Part shown: piece by piece, positions 45,540-54,711 of the stretch
How the letters are laid out: the number at the start of each line of letters is the position of its first letter
Numbering within the stretch: position 1 is the first letter of the stretch
Assembly (NCBI GenBank): GCA_028768525.1
Contig: CP054837.1
Location: 248,001-312,000 of the forward strand
DNA: 64,000 nucleotides
Origin: Desulfobacter sp.
Lineage (GTDB): Bacteria; Desulfobacterota; Desulfobacteria; Desulfobacterales; Desulfobacteraceae
Reading direction: 5' to 3'
Program-made: the position numbers and the translations under genes
Notes under the pieces: generated by a model
The model's input: the letters and a program-made list of their open reading frames with translations, nothing else
Told to the model about the DNA's origin: nothing
The model's database searches: none

Positions 45540-46649
45540 TTAATTGTTGTACTTATTTTTATTAACCGACCTGATTTTAAGGGCCACCCCCTTCCAGCGC
45601 TCCTTTTCCACCCGGTCGGCGGTTTTAGTCCGGCGCTGGGACAGATAGGCCATTTCCCTTTCCATTTTGCGGTAGCTGTCCAGCCGCTGCCGGGGCAGTT
45701 TGCCGTCGGCCACGGCGTCCAGCACAGAGCAGCCCGGCTCATGGGTATGGGAACAATCATGGAACCGGCAGGTTTGGGCAAGGGCTTCAATATCGGGGAA
45801 GGCCGAATGGATGCCCTCCCCTTCTTCTGCAAACCCGATTTCGCGAATCCCGGGATTGTCTATGATCATGCCGCCCTGGGGCATGGGGATAAGGCTCCGG
45901 CTGGTGGTGGTGTGCCGCCCCTTTCCAAGCAGGGTGCTGACCGCTGCAGTGGGTTGCAGGTCCTCACCGTAAAGGCGGTTGAGCAGGGTTGATTTTCCGG
46001 CACCGGACGACCCCACCATTGCGATGGTTTTGCCTTGGGATATATAAGGGGCCAAGGACAAGGGGCCTGCATCATCCCCTGCCGATACCGGATGAACCGG
46101 CACCCCGAAGGCGATTTCTTCAACCTCCTGTACAAAGGGGGCCGGGTCATCATGGAGGTCCGCCTTGGTCAGGACAATGACCGGAGAAAGCCCGCAATTA
46201 TAGACCAGGGTGATATATCTTTCCATGCGGCGCAGATTGAAATCCCGGTCCATGCCGCAGACGATGAAGACTGTATCCAGGTTGGCCGCGATGATCTGTT
46301 CCCTGACGTCGGGACCGTCCTGGCTGCCGCGGCTCCCGGAAGCGTTTCTGGATAATACCGTTTTCCGCGGCAGCACCGCGCTGATCAGGCCGTCTGAGGC
46401 CATAACCCAGTCCCCGATCACCGGGAACATATTGTCCGGCCTGTGCATCATCCGGCCTGCTGTCCTGGCCAGTTCATCGCCATGGCCCCGGCTGATCAGA
46501 AAATGGTTTTTCTCAACCCCGACCACCCTGGCCGGCCTGTAACCGGCTTTTTGAATATCATCCTTATTGTAATTTTCCAGGCATGACTGGAAATGATCGT
46601 CCCATCCGAGCACGGATAGGGAATTGTGTCCTGTATTTTGATCTGACAT
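45540..46649 (-). CDS. rsgA: Ribosome small subunit-dependent GTPase RsgA
   Basis: This 369-residue circularly permuted GTPase matures the 30S ribosomal subunit. The permuted order is visible: G4 LTKADL (about 150), then G1 GSSGAGKST (about 205), then G3 DNPGIREIG (about 255), after an N-terminal OB-fold region, with the C-terminal zinc motif CRFHDCSHTHEPGC. The G2 region is RHTTTSRSLI. GGAG 8 nt upstream favours the ATG at 46649 over an in-frame ATG at 46673. It is a single-gene unit between the binding-protein operon and a membrane kinase. Confidence 0.95.
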   Translation of the reverse strand: MSDQNTGHNSLSVLGWDDHFQSCLENYNKDDIQKAGYRPARVVGVEKNHFLISRGHGDELARTAGRMMHRPDNMFPVIGDWVMASDGLISAVLPRKTVLSRNASGSRGSQDGPDVREQIIAANLDTVFIVCGMDRDFNLRRMERYITLVYNCGLSPVIVLTKADLHDDPAPFVQEVEEIAFGVPVHPVSAGDDAGPLSLAPYISQGKTIAMVGSSGAGKSTLLNRLYGEDLQPTAAVSTLLGKGRHTTTSRSLIPMPQGGMIIDNPGIREIGFAEEGEGIHSAFPDIEALAQTCRFHDCSHTHEPGCSVLDAVADGKLPRQRLDSYRKMEREMAYLSQRRTKTADRVEKERWKGVALKIRSVNKNKYNN

Positions 46650-47060
46650 TTGAAGATCTCCGTTCTTCAGCATTTAAGTGTACTCCGGCAAATCCGCCGG
46701 AAAGATGTAAATCAGGTAATGCTGGGAAGGTTGCCTGTGAAAAGGCGCAGAACAGATTACGGAATTCGAACCATAGGTTGGATCCGAAGGGAACAGCCAA
46801 GTTGAGTCAAGATTGATCCGTCGCTGTTACAGGCGCTCTGCCCAGGCAACTTGCGGCACAATCTCCAATGATGCGTTAAACAAAAAATCTCCTATAAGAT
46901 AATAAAACCGGTGGGGTGAATATCATACCTTGACATTTCTGTCAATTTTCAAAAATCACCTGCCCCGGGGCCAAGGCCCCTGTCAGGATAAGCGGAGAGC
47001 AGCCATCGGGCCGTTTCTCCCAGCCCGTTCGCAGAACTTTTTGCCTTGTTGCCAGGCCAG
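46650..47060. other. Intergenic region, no gene recognised
   Basis: These 411 bp lie between rsgA and the end of the 7TM hybrid kinase. It holds the rsgA promoter region and a small GC palindrome (46967-46972 with 46975-46980) near the kinase end. Short frames present have no ribosome-binding site. No tRNA or small RNA motif is recognised. Confidence 0.5.
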
Positions 47061-49241
47061 TTAACCCGGGAAAAAGATATCCTGTACCGCCAAGAGTATG
47101 TCATTAACATCCGCGGGTTTTTGAAGGTATTTTCTGATGCCGGACCGATATGCTGTTTTTTCATCAAAGCTTTCAGAATATCCGGTGTGGATAATTATGG
47201 GCATATCCTTTCTGATTCTCAATATCTCTCTGGCCAGTTTATCTCCGGGCATTTTCGGCATGGCCACATCCGTGATTAACAGGTCAAAAAAATTAGGACT
47301 CTCCCTAAATCTCTCCAATGCCTCTTCTCCGTTGGGATAGGCTTCCACATAATAGCCATAATCCTCAAAAGCGGACTGAAGAATAACCCGGATACTGGAC
47401 TCATCATCTGCAACCATGATCTTTTCCTGATTTTTGCTCTCCAGGGGCACCCGTTGTTTTTTGGGCAGTTTCCCTGATGCTTCGGAGGCTTCCAGCAGCG
47501 GAAAATACAGATAAAAACAGGTCCCCTCATCCATTCTGCTGTCCACCTGTATATGGCCATGATGTTCTTTAACGATACCGTGTACGACTGCCAGGCCAAG
47601 GCCGGTCCCCTCGCAGCTTTCCTTGGTTGTAAAATAAGGCTCAAAGATTCTTTCCAGGGTAATTTTATCCATGCCATGGCCCGTATCGGCAATTTTCAAG
47701 AGAAGGTAATCTCCAGGGACAAATTGATGGCCTTTAATCTGATCACTTCTGGTGATAGAGACGTCGGACAATTCAACGGCAAGGGTCCCCCCGGTCTCCC
47801 GCATTGCGTGATACGCATTGGTGCACAGGTTCAGCACCACCTGGTGCAATTGGGTCTCGTCTGCATGAATGGGGCTGCGTGATTCAATTTTTTCCTTTAT
47901 TTCAATGGTCGCCGGGATGGAAGAACGCATTAATCTGACCGCTTCTTTCACAATCAAATAAGGCTTTATGGTTCTTTTTTGCGATCCGGCCTGCCGGCTG
48001 AAGGTCAGGATCTGCTGAACCAGGTCTTTTGCCCGGTCAGATCCCTTCAGAATCTGATCAACGCCTTTATTGATATTATCCAGGTCATCCGGTGCCATCC
48101 GGATCAATTCAGCATATCCGATTATCCCGGATAAAATATTATTAAAATCATGGGCAATGCCGCTTGAAAGGGTTCCCAGGGCGGCCGCCTTCTGGGATGC
48201 GCCAAGGCTCTTCTGCATTCTTTGTTTTTCTCTGGCTTCTTTAATCTGGGCAGTGAAATCCACTGCGGTTCCGATCACATAGATTCGATTGTTCTTTTTA
48301 AAACTGTACGCCTGGACATAGCCCGGTACAAGGGTGCCGTCTTTTTTGACCATGCCGATTTCATAATCTATTGAACCATTCTCAAACAGCTGCTGTTGTT
48401 TTCTTTTTAAGAATAAAAGACTTTTTTCCTCAAAGAAATCGAGAAGATTCATATTTTTCAATTCTTCATGGGTGTACCCGAAAAAGGACAAAAGATTTTC
48501 ATTCCACCGTTTCAGCCAAAGCCGGCCATTTTTCTGCTGTTCAAATAGGAAGAATAATCCAGGAATCCCCCGGATGATATAATCTGAAAAATCTTTTTCT
48601 TCGATCAGTGAGGCCTGCGCATGGACCTGCCGTACGACCGCTTTGTCAATATTGCTTTTTGCCCGGGCGCCAACGACGATTATCAGCAGGTTGACCACCA
48701 TAAAGTTAACCGTGAGTATCACCCAGATTTCTTTTGGATCTGCCAATAGAAGCTGCCATTTCGGGACGCCGAACACGATATATGCCAGCACAGATATCAA
48801 AATCAGCAGGTTCACCAGTAAAATGATGCCCAGATATTTATTATCGAATAAAACAATGCCGAACATGGTTGCCCCGAAAAGCCAGATATAACCGGCGCCA
48901 TAATATCCCGTGACAAAGAGGAGCACCACCCCAAGGGCATAGATGATAACCAGCGATATCCAGGCCTTGAGTTTCAAGGAAAGGCCCGACGAAAAAAGGA
49001 AGGCAACAAGCAGAACATAGACGACCACATCTGCGGCGAAAATCAGCATCAGATCTTTTTGATATGCCAGTATTAAAGAGGGAACCAGGGCAAAAAAACC
49101 AAATACGACGGTACATAAAAAGGACAGATAGAGCGCTTTTTCTTTCCAGATCATTAAGGGGTCGCGATTTTTCAGCTCCTCCGGGAGGAATCTGTCTTCA
49201 AGCAGACACCAATAGTTAAAGACCTGCCGGACTAATTTCAT
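47061..49241 (-). CDS. Hybrid histidine kinase with multi-TM N-terminus, PAS and C-terminal receiver
   Basis: This 726-residue protein has about seven hydrophobic helices in the first 195 residues (a MASE-like integral sensor), a PAS domain (about 215-335), HisKA with His364 in GIAHDFNNILSGI (the NtrB-like HDFNN box), HATPase (about 470-590, GTGLGLAVVHGI) and a C-terminal receiver with the Asp in FDLLITDVAMPKMPG. A signal from the membrane or respiratory chain is plausible given the integral sensor. It is divergent from selD. The target regulator is not adjacent. Confidence 0.92.
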   Translation of the reverse strand: MKLVRQVFNYWCLLEDRFLPEELKNRDPLMIWKEKALYLSFLCTVVFGFFALVPSLILAYQKDLMLIFAADVVVYVLLVAFLFSSGLSLKLKAWISLVIIYALGVVLLFVTGYYGAGYIWLFGATMFGIVLFDNKYLGIILLVNLLILISVLAYIVFGVPKWQLLLADPKEIWVILTVNFMVVNLLIIVVGARAKSNIDKAVVRQVHAQASLIEEKDFSDYIIRGIPGLFFLFEQQKNGRLWLKRWNENLLSFFGYTHEELKNMNLLDFFEEKSLLFLKRKQQQLFENGSIDYEIGMVKKDGTLVPGYVQAYSFKKNNRIYVIGTAVDFTAQIKEAREKQRMQKSLGASQKAAALGTLSSGIAHDFNNILSGIIGYAELIRMAPDDLDNINKGVDQILKGSDRAKDLVQQILTFSRQAGSQKRTIKPYLIVKEAVRLMRSSIPATIEIKEKIESRSPIHADETQLHQVVLNLCTNAYHAMRETGGTLAVELSDVSITRSDQIKGHQFVPGDYLLLKIADTGHGMDKITLERIFEPYFTTKESCEGTGLGLAVVHGIVKEHHGHIQVDSRMDEGTCFYLYFPLLEASEASGKLPKKQRVPLESKNQEKIMVADDESSIRVILQSAFEDYGYYVEAYPNGEEALERFRESPNFFDLLITDVAMPKMPGDKLAREILRIRKDMPIIIHTGYSESFDEKTAYRSGIRKYLQKPADVNDILLAVQDIFFPG

Positions 49242-49482
49242 AGGGCGCCCCGAATTATAAATAGTGAAACATACAAAAGAGTTCGCCGCATGGTCACTCT
49301 TATGACATCAGGTATAAACGAAATCCTTTCAAATGTAAAAAATAAATCATGTGAACGGTTCCTGAACCTGAAAATCGAACACAAGGGGTATTCCGCCCCC
49401 CAAAGCCCCGGGGACATAAAGATTGTATCCGGATCGATTAACAGGTATAGTTTGCATGATTTGAATTACTAGGGAGACATCT

Positions 49483-50535
49483 GTGAAACTGTTTAAGAAA
49501 AAAACCCTGACCGGCCTGGCCAGGACCTGCGGCTGAGCTGCCAAAATCGGTCCCCAGGTACTGGCGGACACCCTCAAAGGATTTCCAGCCCCATCAGATC
49601 CCGACCTCCTGGTGGGCTATGACACGGCGGATGATGCAGCGGTCTATAAAGTGGCCCCCGACCTGGCCATGATCAATACCATCGACTTTATCACCCCGCC
49701 TGTGGATGACCCATACTGGTTCGGCCAGGTGGCGGCGGCCAATGCCGTATCGGATATATATTCCATGGGCGGCAGGCCCCTGACCGCCCTTAACGTGGTC
49801 ATGTTTCCTTCCAAAATCCTGGATACCGGTATTCTTCGGGAGATGCTCCAGGGCGGCCACGACAAGGTCAAGGAAGCCGGCGCCGTGCTGGCCGGCGGAC
49901 ATTCCGTTGATGACGAAGAACCCAAATACGGCCTCTGCGTCAACGGGGTGGTTCACCCGGACAAAATCCTGTCCAATGCCGGGGCAAAACCCGGGGACGG
50001 GCTGGTACTGACCAAACCCCTGGGGTCCGGAGTGCTTTTTAACGCGGTCCGTTCAGGCAAGCTGGCCTTTTCAGACCTGGAAAAAGATGTGCTGCCCATT
50101 GTCGCCGCACTGAACAACACCGCTCTGGAAGCGGCCATGGAATTTGAGCTTCATTCCTGCACAGACGTGACCGGTTTCGGCATCCTGGGCCATCTCATGG
50201 AAATGGCCAACGGATCCGGCTGCCGCTTTGAGGTGGACTTCACGGCTCTGCCCTTCTATCCCCATGCCCGGGCCATGTATGCCAGGGGAGAGACCACCGG
50301 TTCCAACAAGCCCAACCAGGCCATGGTCAACGCCCATGACCTGGTTATAACCCGCAGCCTCACCAGGGAGGAAGAAGGGCTGATCTTTGATCCCCAGACC
50401 TCTGGGGGCCTGGTATTTGCCCTGCCCGCATCCCAGGCCGATGGCCTGGTCTCCCGTTTAAAAGACAAGGGCCTGGCCTGGGCCGCCCGCATTGGCAATG
50501 TCACCGGTGACGCGCCGGGAATTACCCTAAATTAA
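49483..50535 (+). CDS. selD: Selenophosphate synthase SelD, itself a selenoprotein
   Basis: This 350-residue enzyme makes selenophosphate from selenide and ATP for Sec-tRNA formation. The GTG start at 49483 has AGGGAG 7 nt upstream. Codon 18 is TGA (49534-49536), read as selenocysteine in RTCG-U-AAKIGPQVL, the active-site position occupied by Sec or Cys in SelD families, with the catalytic lysine K21 next to it. The downstream frame continues with the family motifs GYDTADDAAVYKV, GGDxHSVDDEEPKYG-like GGHSVDDEEPKYG and SCTDVTGFGILGHL. It supplies selenium to the Sec formate dehydrogenase 28 kb away. selA, selB and tRNA-Sec are not in the window. Confidence 0.95.
49537..49569 (+). promoter_or_regulatory. 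Putative bacterial SECIS hairpin of selD
   Basis: GTCC-CCA (49550-49556) pairs with TGG-C-GGAC (49562-49569) with one bulged C, closing a 5-nt loop GGTAC. The loop GG is 21-22 nt after the UGA, in the SelB-recognised range. Paired by eye. Confidence 0.65.
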
Positions 50536-50568
50536 CCATCTATAACCTGACTATTTAAGGAAAATAAA

Positions 50569-51051
50569 ATGACGGAAAATACTTACGGCTGGGACGCCTC
50601 AATGGGCATCCCCCTTTATGACAAAATCCGCCAGGACATGAAAACCGCAATGAAAAACAAGGACACCGGGGTGAAGGACACCATGCGCCTGATCATGGGC
50701 GCCTTTCCCAGCCTCACGGTTCCCATTACCCTGGAAAGCGGTAAAAAGAGCACCCGGGCCAAACAGCCGGATGAAATCACCGATGAGGATATCCAGGATA
50801 TCATCAGGAAATTCGTCAAATCCGAACTCCAGGTCCTGGAACTTAAAAACGAAACCACCTCGGACTACCTGGAACTGCTCAATACCTACCTGCCCAAAAT
50901 GGCAACGGAAGAAGAGGTCCGGGAGTGGATCGGCGCTAACCTGGATCTATCCCAGTTTAAAAGCCCCATGCAGGCCATGGGCACCGTGATGAAGCATTAT
51001 GGGAAGCTGGCCGACGGCCGGATGGTACAGGAAATTCTGAAATCCATGTAA
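50569..51051 (+). CDS. GatB/YqeY domain-containing protein
   Basis: This 160-residue protein belongs to the YqeY family, related to the tail domain of the GatB amidotransferase subunit. It has the typical helical pattern: LYDKIRQDMKTAMKNKDTGVKDTMRLIMG, then DEDIQDIIRKFVKSELQVLELKN and KMATEEEVREWI with the C-terminal AMGTVMKHYGKLADGRMVQEIL. AAGGAAA is 7 nt upstream of the ATG at 50569. The family is thought to interact with tRNA or aminoacyl-tRNA, but function is unproven. It follows selD by 33 bp and may be co-transcribed with it. Confidence 0.88.
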   Translation: MTENTYGWDASMGIPLYDKIRQDMKTAMKNKDTGVKDTMRLIMGAFPSLTVPITLESGKKSTRAKQPDEITDEDIQDIIRKFVKSELQVLELKNETTSDYLELLNTYLPKMATEEEVREWIGANLDLSQFKSPMQAMGTVMKHYGKLADGRMVQEILKSM

Positions 51052-51120
51052 CGTTACCGTTACCTTTTTTCTTCCGGTTACCGGGCGTTACCTTTATCTG
51101 GTGTGCCTTGCCCGGTAACC
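51052..51120. terminator. GTTACC-rich region with an 11-bp inverted repeat
   Basis: GTTACC occurs four times on the + strand in 51053-51092 and once inverted at 51114-51119. An 11-bp perfect inverted repeat (51076-51086 with 51110-51120, 23-nt spacer) may be a weak terminator of the yqeY-like gene or an operator for the transporter at 51248. Confidence 0.45.
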
Positions 51121-51247
51121 GTTTATCCGGCCAGATTCCCTGCAGTTCGCTTTAAAATCTGATTTTTTCTTAACCCGGCATTTATTTTGCTAAGCTTTTT
51201 CACCATAGCTGAAATAATGCACCAACCCCATCAAGGAGAATAGGATT

Positions 51248-52771
51248 ATGTGGAAACTGCTTCAGAAAATCAGCAAAAATTTAACCCTTGCCATTCCCGT
51301 AATGATGCTTTCGGGATTTGTCTTCGGCATTATATTTGATGCCGCCTTTCTCAAAACCCTGATTATCCCGTTTACCTTTCTCATGGTGTATCCCATGATG
51401 GTCACCCTCAATATCCAGAAGGTTTTTGAGGGCGGGGACGTCAAGGCACAGGTTCTCACCCAGGTCATCAACTTCGGCATCGTCCCCTTTCTGGCCTGGG
51501 CCGTGGGCCTGTTGTTTTTCAGGGACAATCCATACATGGCCCTGGGGCTGCTGCTGGCCGGCCTTGTCCCCACCTCGGGCATGACCATTTCCTGGACCGG
51601 ATTTGCCAAGGGCAACCTGGCGGCAGCCGTTAAAATGACCGTGATCGGCCTGACCCTGGGCTCCGTCGCCACCCCATTTTACGTCCAGCTGTTAATGGGC
51701 ACGGCCATTGAAATCAACTTTGCCAAAATATTCCAGCAGATCGTGGTGATTGTGTTCATCCCCATGGCCGCCGGCTATATCACCCGCCGCCACCTGGTGA
51801 AACGCCACGGCCAAAAGGGGTTCAAACAGGCTGTGGCCCCTAAATTCCCGCCCCTGTCCACCCTGGGCGTGGTGGGCATCGTTTTCATTGCCATGGCCCT
51901 GAAAGCCAAAGCCATTGCCGGGGCACCCGGGATGCTGCTTTACATCCTCATCCCGCTGGTCCTGATCTATGCCTTTAACTTCACCCTTTCCAGCCTTGTG
52001 GGCAAATATTTTCTGCCCCGGGGGGATGCCATCGCCCTGGTTTACGGTTCGGTCATGCGCAACCTTTCCATTGCCCTGGCCATCGCCATCAATGCCTTTG
52101 GCAAAGAGGGGGCCTCTGCCGCGCTGGTCGTGGCCATCGCCTATATCATCCAGGTCCAGTCAGCGGCCTGGTACGTAAAATTTACGGACAAAATCTTCGG
52201 TCCTGCCAGAATTGATAAAGAAAAAGAACCGGCAGAAAAAGCGGTGGCGGCTGCCCAACAACCGGCCACCGGACCGATGGTGGCGCAGATCCAAAAAATA
52301 CTCTTTGCCACGGATCTATCCCCCACGGCCAAGTTTGCGGCCCGCTACGCCTGCAGCCTGGGCAACAAGTACGAGGCCAAGGTCTGGGCCGTCCACGTGG
52401 TGCCGGATGTGCTTGAAGAATACTCCGAACAGGCCGGCATCAATGTGCCCGGCCGCCGGGAAAAAGAAGCGGAATTCAACAGGGACGCCGTGGAAACCGC
52501 CCAAAGGACCCTTACGGAACGGATGAAGGAAACCTCCAGGGCCGTTCTCCGGGAGATCCCCTATTGTCCCCTCTCCCCGGACCGGGTCATCGTCAAAACC
52601 GGCGACCCCGTGGAAAAAATCGCGGAAATAGCGGCCCAGGACAATTTTGATTTAATCATCATGGGCACCCACGGCCGGCAGGGCATGGAAGACATCCTGC
52701 TGGGCTCCACGGCCCAGGGCGTCATCCACACATCGCAGGTGCCGGTGCTGGTGGCCCGGCCCCCCGCCTGA
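51248..52771 (+). CDS. BASS/ACR3-clan membrane transporter fused to a UspA domain
   Basis: This 507-residue protein has about nine or ten hydrophobic helices in residues 1-325, resembling the bile acid:sodium symporter/arsenite (ACR3) clan: TFLMVYPMMVTLNI and GLLLAGLVPTSGMTISWTGFAKGN with the cross-over region AYIIQVQSAAWY. The ACR3 catalytic cysteine is not evident, so arsenite export is unlikely. After a linker, residues about 345-507 form a UspA universal stress domain (KILFATDLSPTAKFAARYA) ending with the ATP-binding loop GTHGRQGMEDILLGSTAQGV, which keeps the G-2x-G-9x-G(S/T) pattern. The fusion suggests transport regulated by ATP or stress. AAGGAG precedes the ATG. Substrate unknown. Confidence 0.86.
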   Translation: MWKLLQKISKNLTLAIPVMMLSGFVFGIIFDAAFLKTLIIPFTFLMVYPMMVTLNIQKVFEGGDVKAQVLTQVINFGIVPFLAWAVGLLFFRDNPYMALGLLLAGLVPTSGMTISWTGFAKGNLAAAVKMTVIGLTLGSVATPFYVQLLMGTAIEINFAKIFQQIVVIVFIPMAAGYITRRHLVKRHGQKGFKQAVAPKFPPLSTLGVVGIVFIAMALKAKAIAGAPGMLLYILIPLVLIYAFNFTLSSLVGKYFLPRGDAIALVYGSVMRNLSIALAIAINAFGKEGASAALVVAIAYIIQVQSAAWYVKFTDKIFGPARIDKEKEPAEKAVAAAQQPATGPMVAQIQKILFATDLSPTAKFAARYACSLGNKYEAKVWAVHVVPDVLEEYSEQAGINVPGRREKEAEFNRDAVETAQRTLTERMKETSRAVLREIPYCPLSPDRVIVKTGDPVEKIAEIAAQDNFDLIIMGTHGRQGMEDILLGSTAQGVIHTSQVPVLVARPPA

Positions 52772-52806
52772 CCATAGCCTGACCATGGCCTGACCATGGC
52801 CTGGAC
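52766..52806. repeat. 11-bp tandem repeat (3 copies plus a partial) spanning a stop codon
   Basis: The unit gcctgaccatg is repeated at 52766-52776 (last base a), 52777-52787 and 52788-52798, with a degenerate partial copy to 52806. The transporter stop codon TGA (52769-52771) lies in the first copy, and every copy contains TGA. Confidence 0.9.
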
Positions 52807-52817
52807 AGCCCCGGGTC

Positions 52818-52848
52818 AAGGCCCCGGCGCTTTCATGACCGGGGCCTT
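52818..52848. terminator. Hairpin between convergent transporter and thioesterase genes
   Basis: A perfect 10-bp stem (52818-52827 with 52839-52848) with an 11-nt loop lies between two converging genes, 18 bp from the end of the thioesterase. No long T tract on either side, but it is the only candidate terminator for both. Confidence 0.6.
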
Positions 52849-52865
52849 ATCCCACGGATACGCAT

Positions 52866-53672
52866 TCAGCCGAAAACAGCCGTGGTCTGCTGGCTGAACA
52901 CCGCCGGCCGGCCTTCGGGATCCCAGATAATGCTGCGTTCATTGGCATATCCCTTTTCGGCGCTGTCAACGGTGCAGTGATAGGCCCACCATTGGTTTTC
53001 AGAGCAGGTTGACCGGTCCAGATGAACAAATTCCAATGCCCAGGTCAGCGTGCTGGCCGCAGCCGGTTCTCTCAATTTGGATAACACAGGGCTCGGCCAG
53101 GCATCGGCCAGGGCGATCAACCATTCTTCGGTAAGACAATCCGTTTCTTCGCAAAAATTAATCCATCCCCCTATTTCCCTGCCGCCCCGGCCGGAAAAAG
53201 GCAGTTCTCCCATTGCCCATCGATAGTTGAAATGCCGGGTAAAGGCGGGGGTCATGCCTTCGATATAGGGAAGCTCAATGGCCTTGGAAGGGGCAGGCAT
53301 CTCAGGACGTCCAACAGGAGCCATCCGGATCTTTGACTCGCGATCACCACCAAAGCTTCCCACCGCGGTGCAGCGGACCTGATCCTTTTGAACCAGTTTT
53401 GCCTCAATGGTCGTCACGGACTTGCCGGAACGCAGAACCTGGGTGTGAAAAAAGAAGGGGGCGGCGTCCACCGGACCCACAAAGGAAAATAAAAGACTGC
53501 GAACTTTCCGTTCCCGGGGAAGATGTACGCGCATGGACTTCAAGGCCATTGCAGCCACCAGTCCTCCGTAGGCGGTACGGCCCTGCATCCATTCTTCGGG
53601 CACCCGCAGCTCCTCCCGGGTTCCCCTGGTGTGCACCTTGTCCATGAGCGTGGCAAAATCAGTATCAGGCAT
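52866..53672 (-). CDS. Acyl-CoA thioesterase family protein (TesB-like double hotdog)
   Basis: This 268-residue protein resembles TesB/thioesterase-superfamily proteins with two hotdog domains: RVPEEWMQGRTAYGGLVAAMALKSM in the first, where the helix carries the GG of the hotdog, and the second with ALEFVHLDR and WAYHCTVDSAEKGYANERSIIWDPEGRPAVFSQQ, the conserved end of TesB-like proteins. It likely hydrolyses acyl-CoA of medium or branched chains. AAGGAA lies upstream of the ATG at 53672. It is downstream of the pirin gene by 187 bp; a functional tie is not evident. Confidence 0.82.
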   Translation of the reverse strand: MPDTDFATLMDKVHTRGTREELRVPEEWMQGRTAYGGLVAAMALKSMRVHLPRERKVRSLLFSFVGPVDAAPFFFHTQVLRSGKSVTTIEAKLVQKDQVRCTAVGSFGGDRESKIRMAPVGRPEMPAPSKAIELPYIEGMTPAFTRHFNYRWAMGELPFSGRGGREIGGWINFCEETDCLTEEWLIALADAWPSPVLSKLREPAAASTLTWALEFVHLDRSTCSENQWWAYHCTVDSAEKGYANERSIIWDPEGRPAVFSQQTTAVFG

Positions 53673-53859
53673 ATTCCATTCCTTTTCATCAAGCGTCTCT
53701 GGTGCCGGCCGGCCCTGGGCCAGGTTGGCAGGGCCCTCGGCCGGATTGTAATGGATCCTATGTTAACCCGGGATGAAAATCAAATTGAATCGCCCAACTA
53801 TATTTCTTATGCGAGTGAATTCTTTCCTCGTGGCCGGTTTGGCAAATACGGCTCATGGT

Positions 53860-54708
53860 TCACTCTGATTTTATGAATGTGCCTTCCCTATACTCCTGAA
53901 AAGCGGTCTCCAATTCATCCTGAGAATTCATGACAATGGGACCTTTCCATGCCACTGGCTCTTTTAAGGGGTTGCCTGTTAACAGCAGAAACCGTATGGG
54001 CTTATCGTGGGCACTTACGCTTAAATAATCGCCGTTTTCAAAAAGAACTAGGCTGCCGTTTCCAATTTCCTTATCCTCGATTCTCCCTTTGCCGCCAATC
54101 ATATAAATAAAAGCCGTATAGCCGGGATCAACTTCATGGGTATACCGCTGCCCGCCGGGTACGGTACAGTCTAAAAACTCGGGATCAATAACAATATCAT
54201 CCATTGGGCCTTTTGCCCCGCTTATCTTTCCAGCAATGACTTTAATTTGCACTCCGTTCTGAAGTTGAACCTCAGGAATCTTGTCTGATGAGATGTCACG
54301 GTATTTAGGCGCCATCATTTTTTGAGATGCTGGCAGATTGGCCCACAACTGAAATCCATGCATGGCCCCGTTTGCATCGCCTTTAGGCATTTCCTGGTGG
54401 ATAATGCCACGACCTGCTGTCATCCATTGTACATCTCCAGAATCAATCATGCCTTTGTTGCCCAAGCTGTCCCCGTGTTCCACCTCACCCTTCAATACAT
54501 AGGTGATGGTTTCTATACCCCGGTGGGGGTGCCAAGGGAATCCTTTCAAATAGTGCTCCGGTGTATCGGAGCGGAAATCATCCAGCATCAGGAACGGGTC
54601 AAATTCAGGGACTTCATGGTATCCGAATACCCGGTTTAGCTGCACCCCGGCACCCTCTAAAGTGGGTTGACCGTTTAAAATAAGTTTAATCTTTCTTGCA
54701 TTGGCCAT
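53860..54708 (-). CDS. Pirin family protein (cupin)
   Basis: This 282-residue bicupin has the pirin signature: LMLDDFRSDTPEHYLKGFPWHPHRGIETITYVL with the metal-ligand histidines, then GDVQWMTAGRGIIHQEMP. Pirins bind a metal ion and some (YhhW-like) show quercetinase activity; others modulate enzymes or transcription. GGGAGGG overlaps the stop region of the upstream hybrid kinase gene, which ends 3 bp before this gene, so it is translationally coupled and third in the OpuAC-kinase operon. Its role in that pathway is unknown. Confidence 0.93.
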   Translation of the reverse strand: MANARKIKLILNGQPTLEGAGVQLNRVFGYHEVPEFDPFLMLDDFRSDTPEHYLKGFPWHPHRGIETITYVLKGEVEHGDSLGNKGMIDSGDVQWMTAGRGIIHQEMPKGDANGAMHGFQLWANLPASQKMMAPKYRDISSDKIPEVQLQNGVQIKVIAGKISGAKGPMDDIVIDPEFLDCTVPGGQRYTHEVDPGYTAFIYMIGGKGRIEDKEIGNGSLVLFENGDYLSVSAHDKPIRFLLLTGNPLKEPVAWKGPIVMNSQDELETAFQEYREGTFIKSE

Positions 54709-54711
54709 GAA

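Noticed and set aside
49290..49472. 60-codon frame upstream of selD
   Set aside because: No ribosome-binding site and no recognisable features; likely the selD leader.
49534..49536. selD start placed downstream of the TGA at 49612
   Set aside because: A GTG start with a ribosome-binding site at 49483 gives the conserved catalytic N-terminus with Sec; the later ATG would remove the active site.
51248..52771. Arsenite efflux pump ACR3
   Set aside because: The conserved membrane cysteine is not evident and no ars genes are nearby.
52766..52806. CRISPR-like repeat array
   Set aside because: The repeats are directly adjacent, with no spacers, and only 11 bp long.
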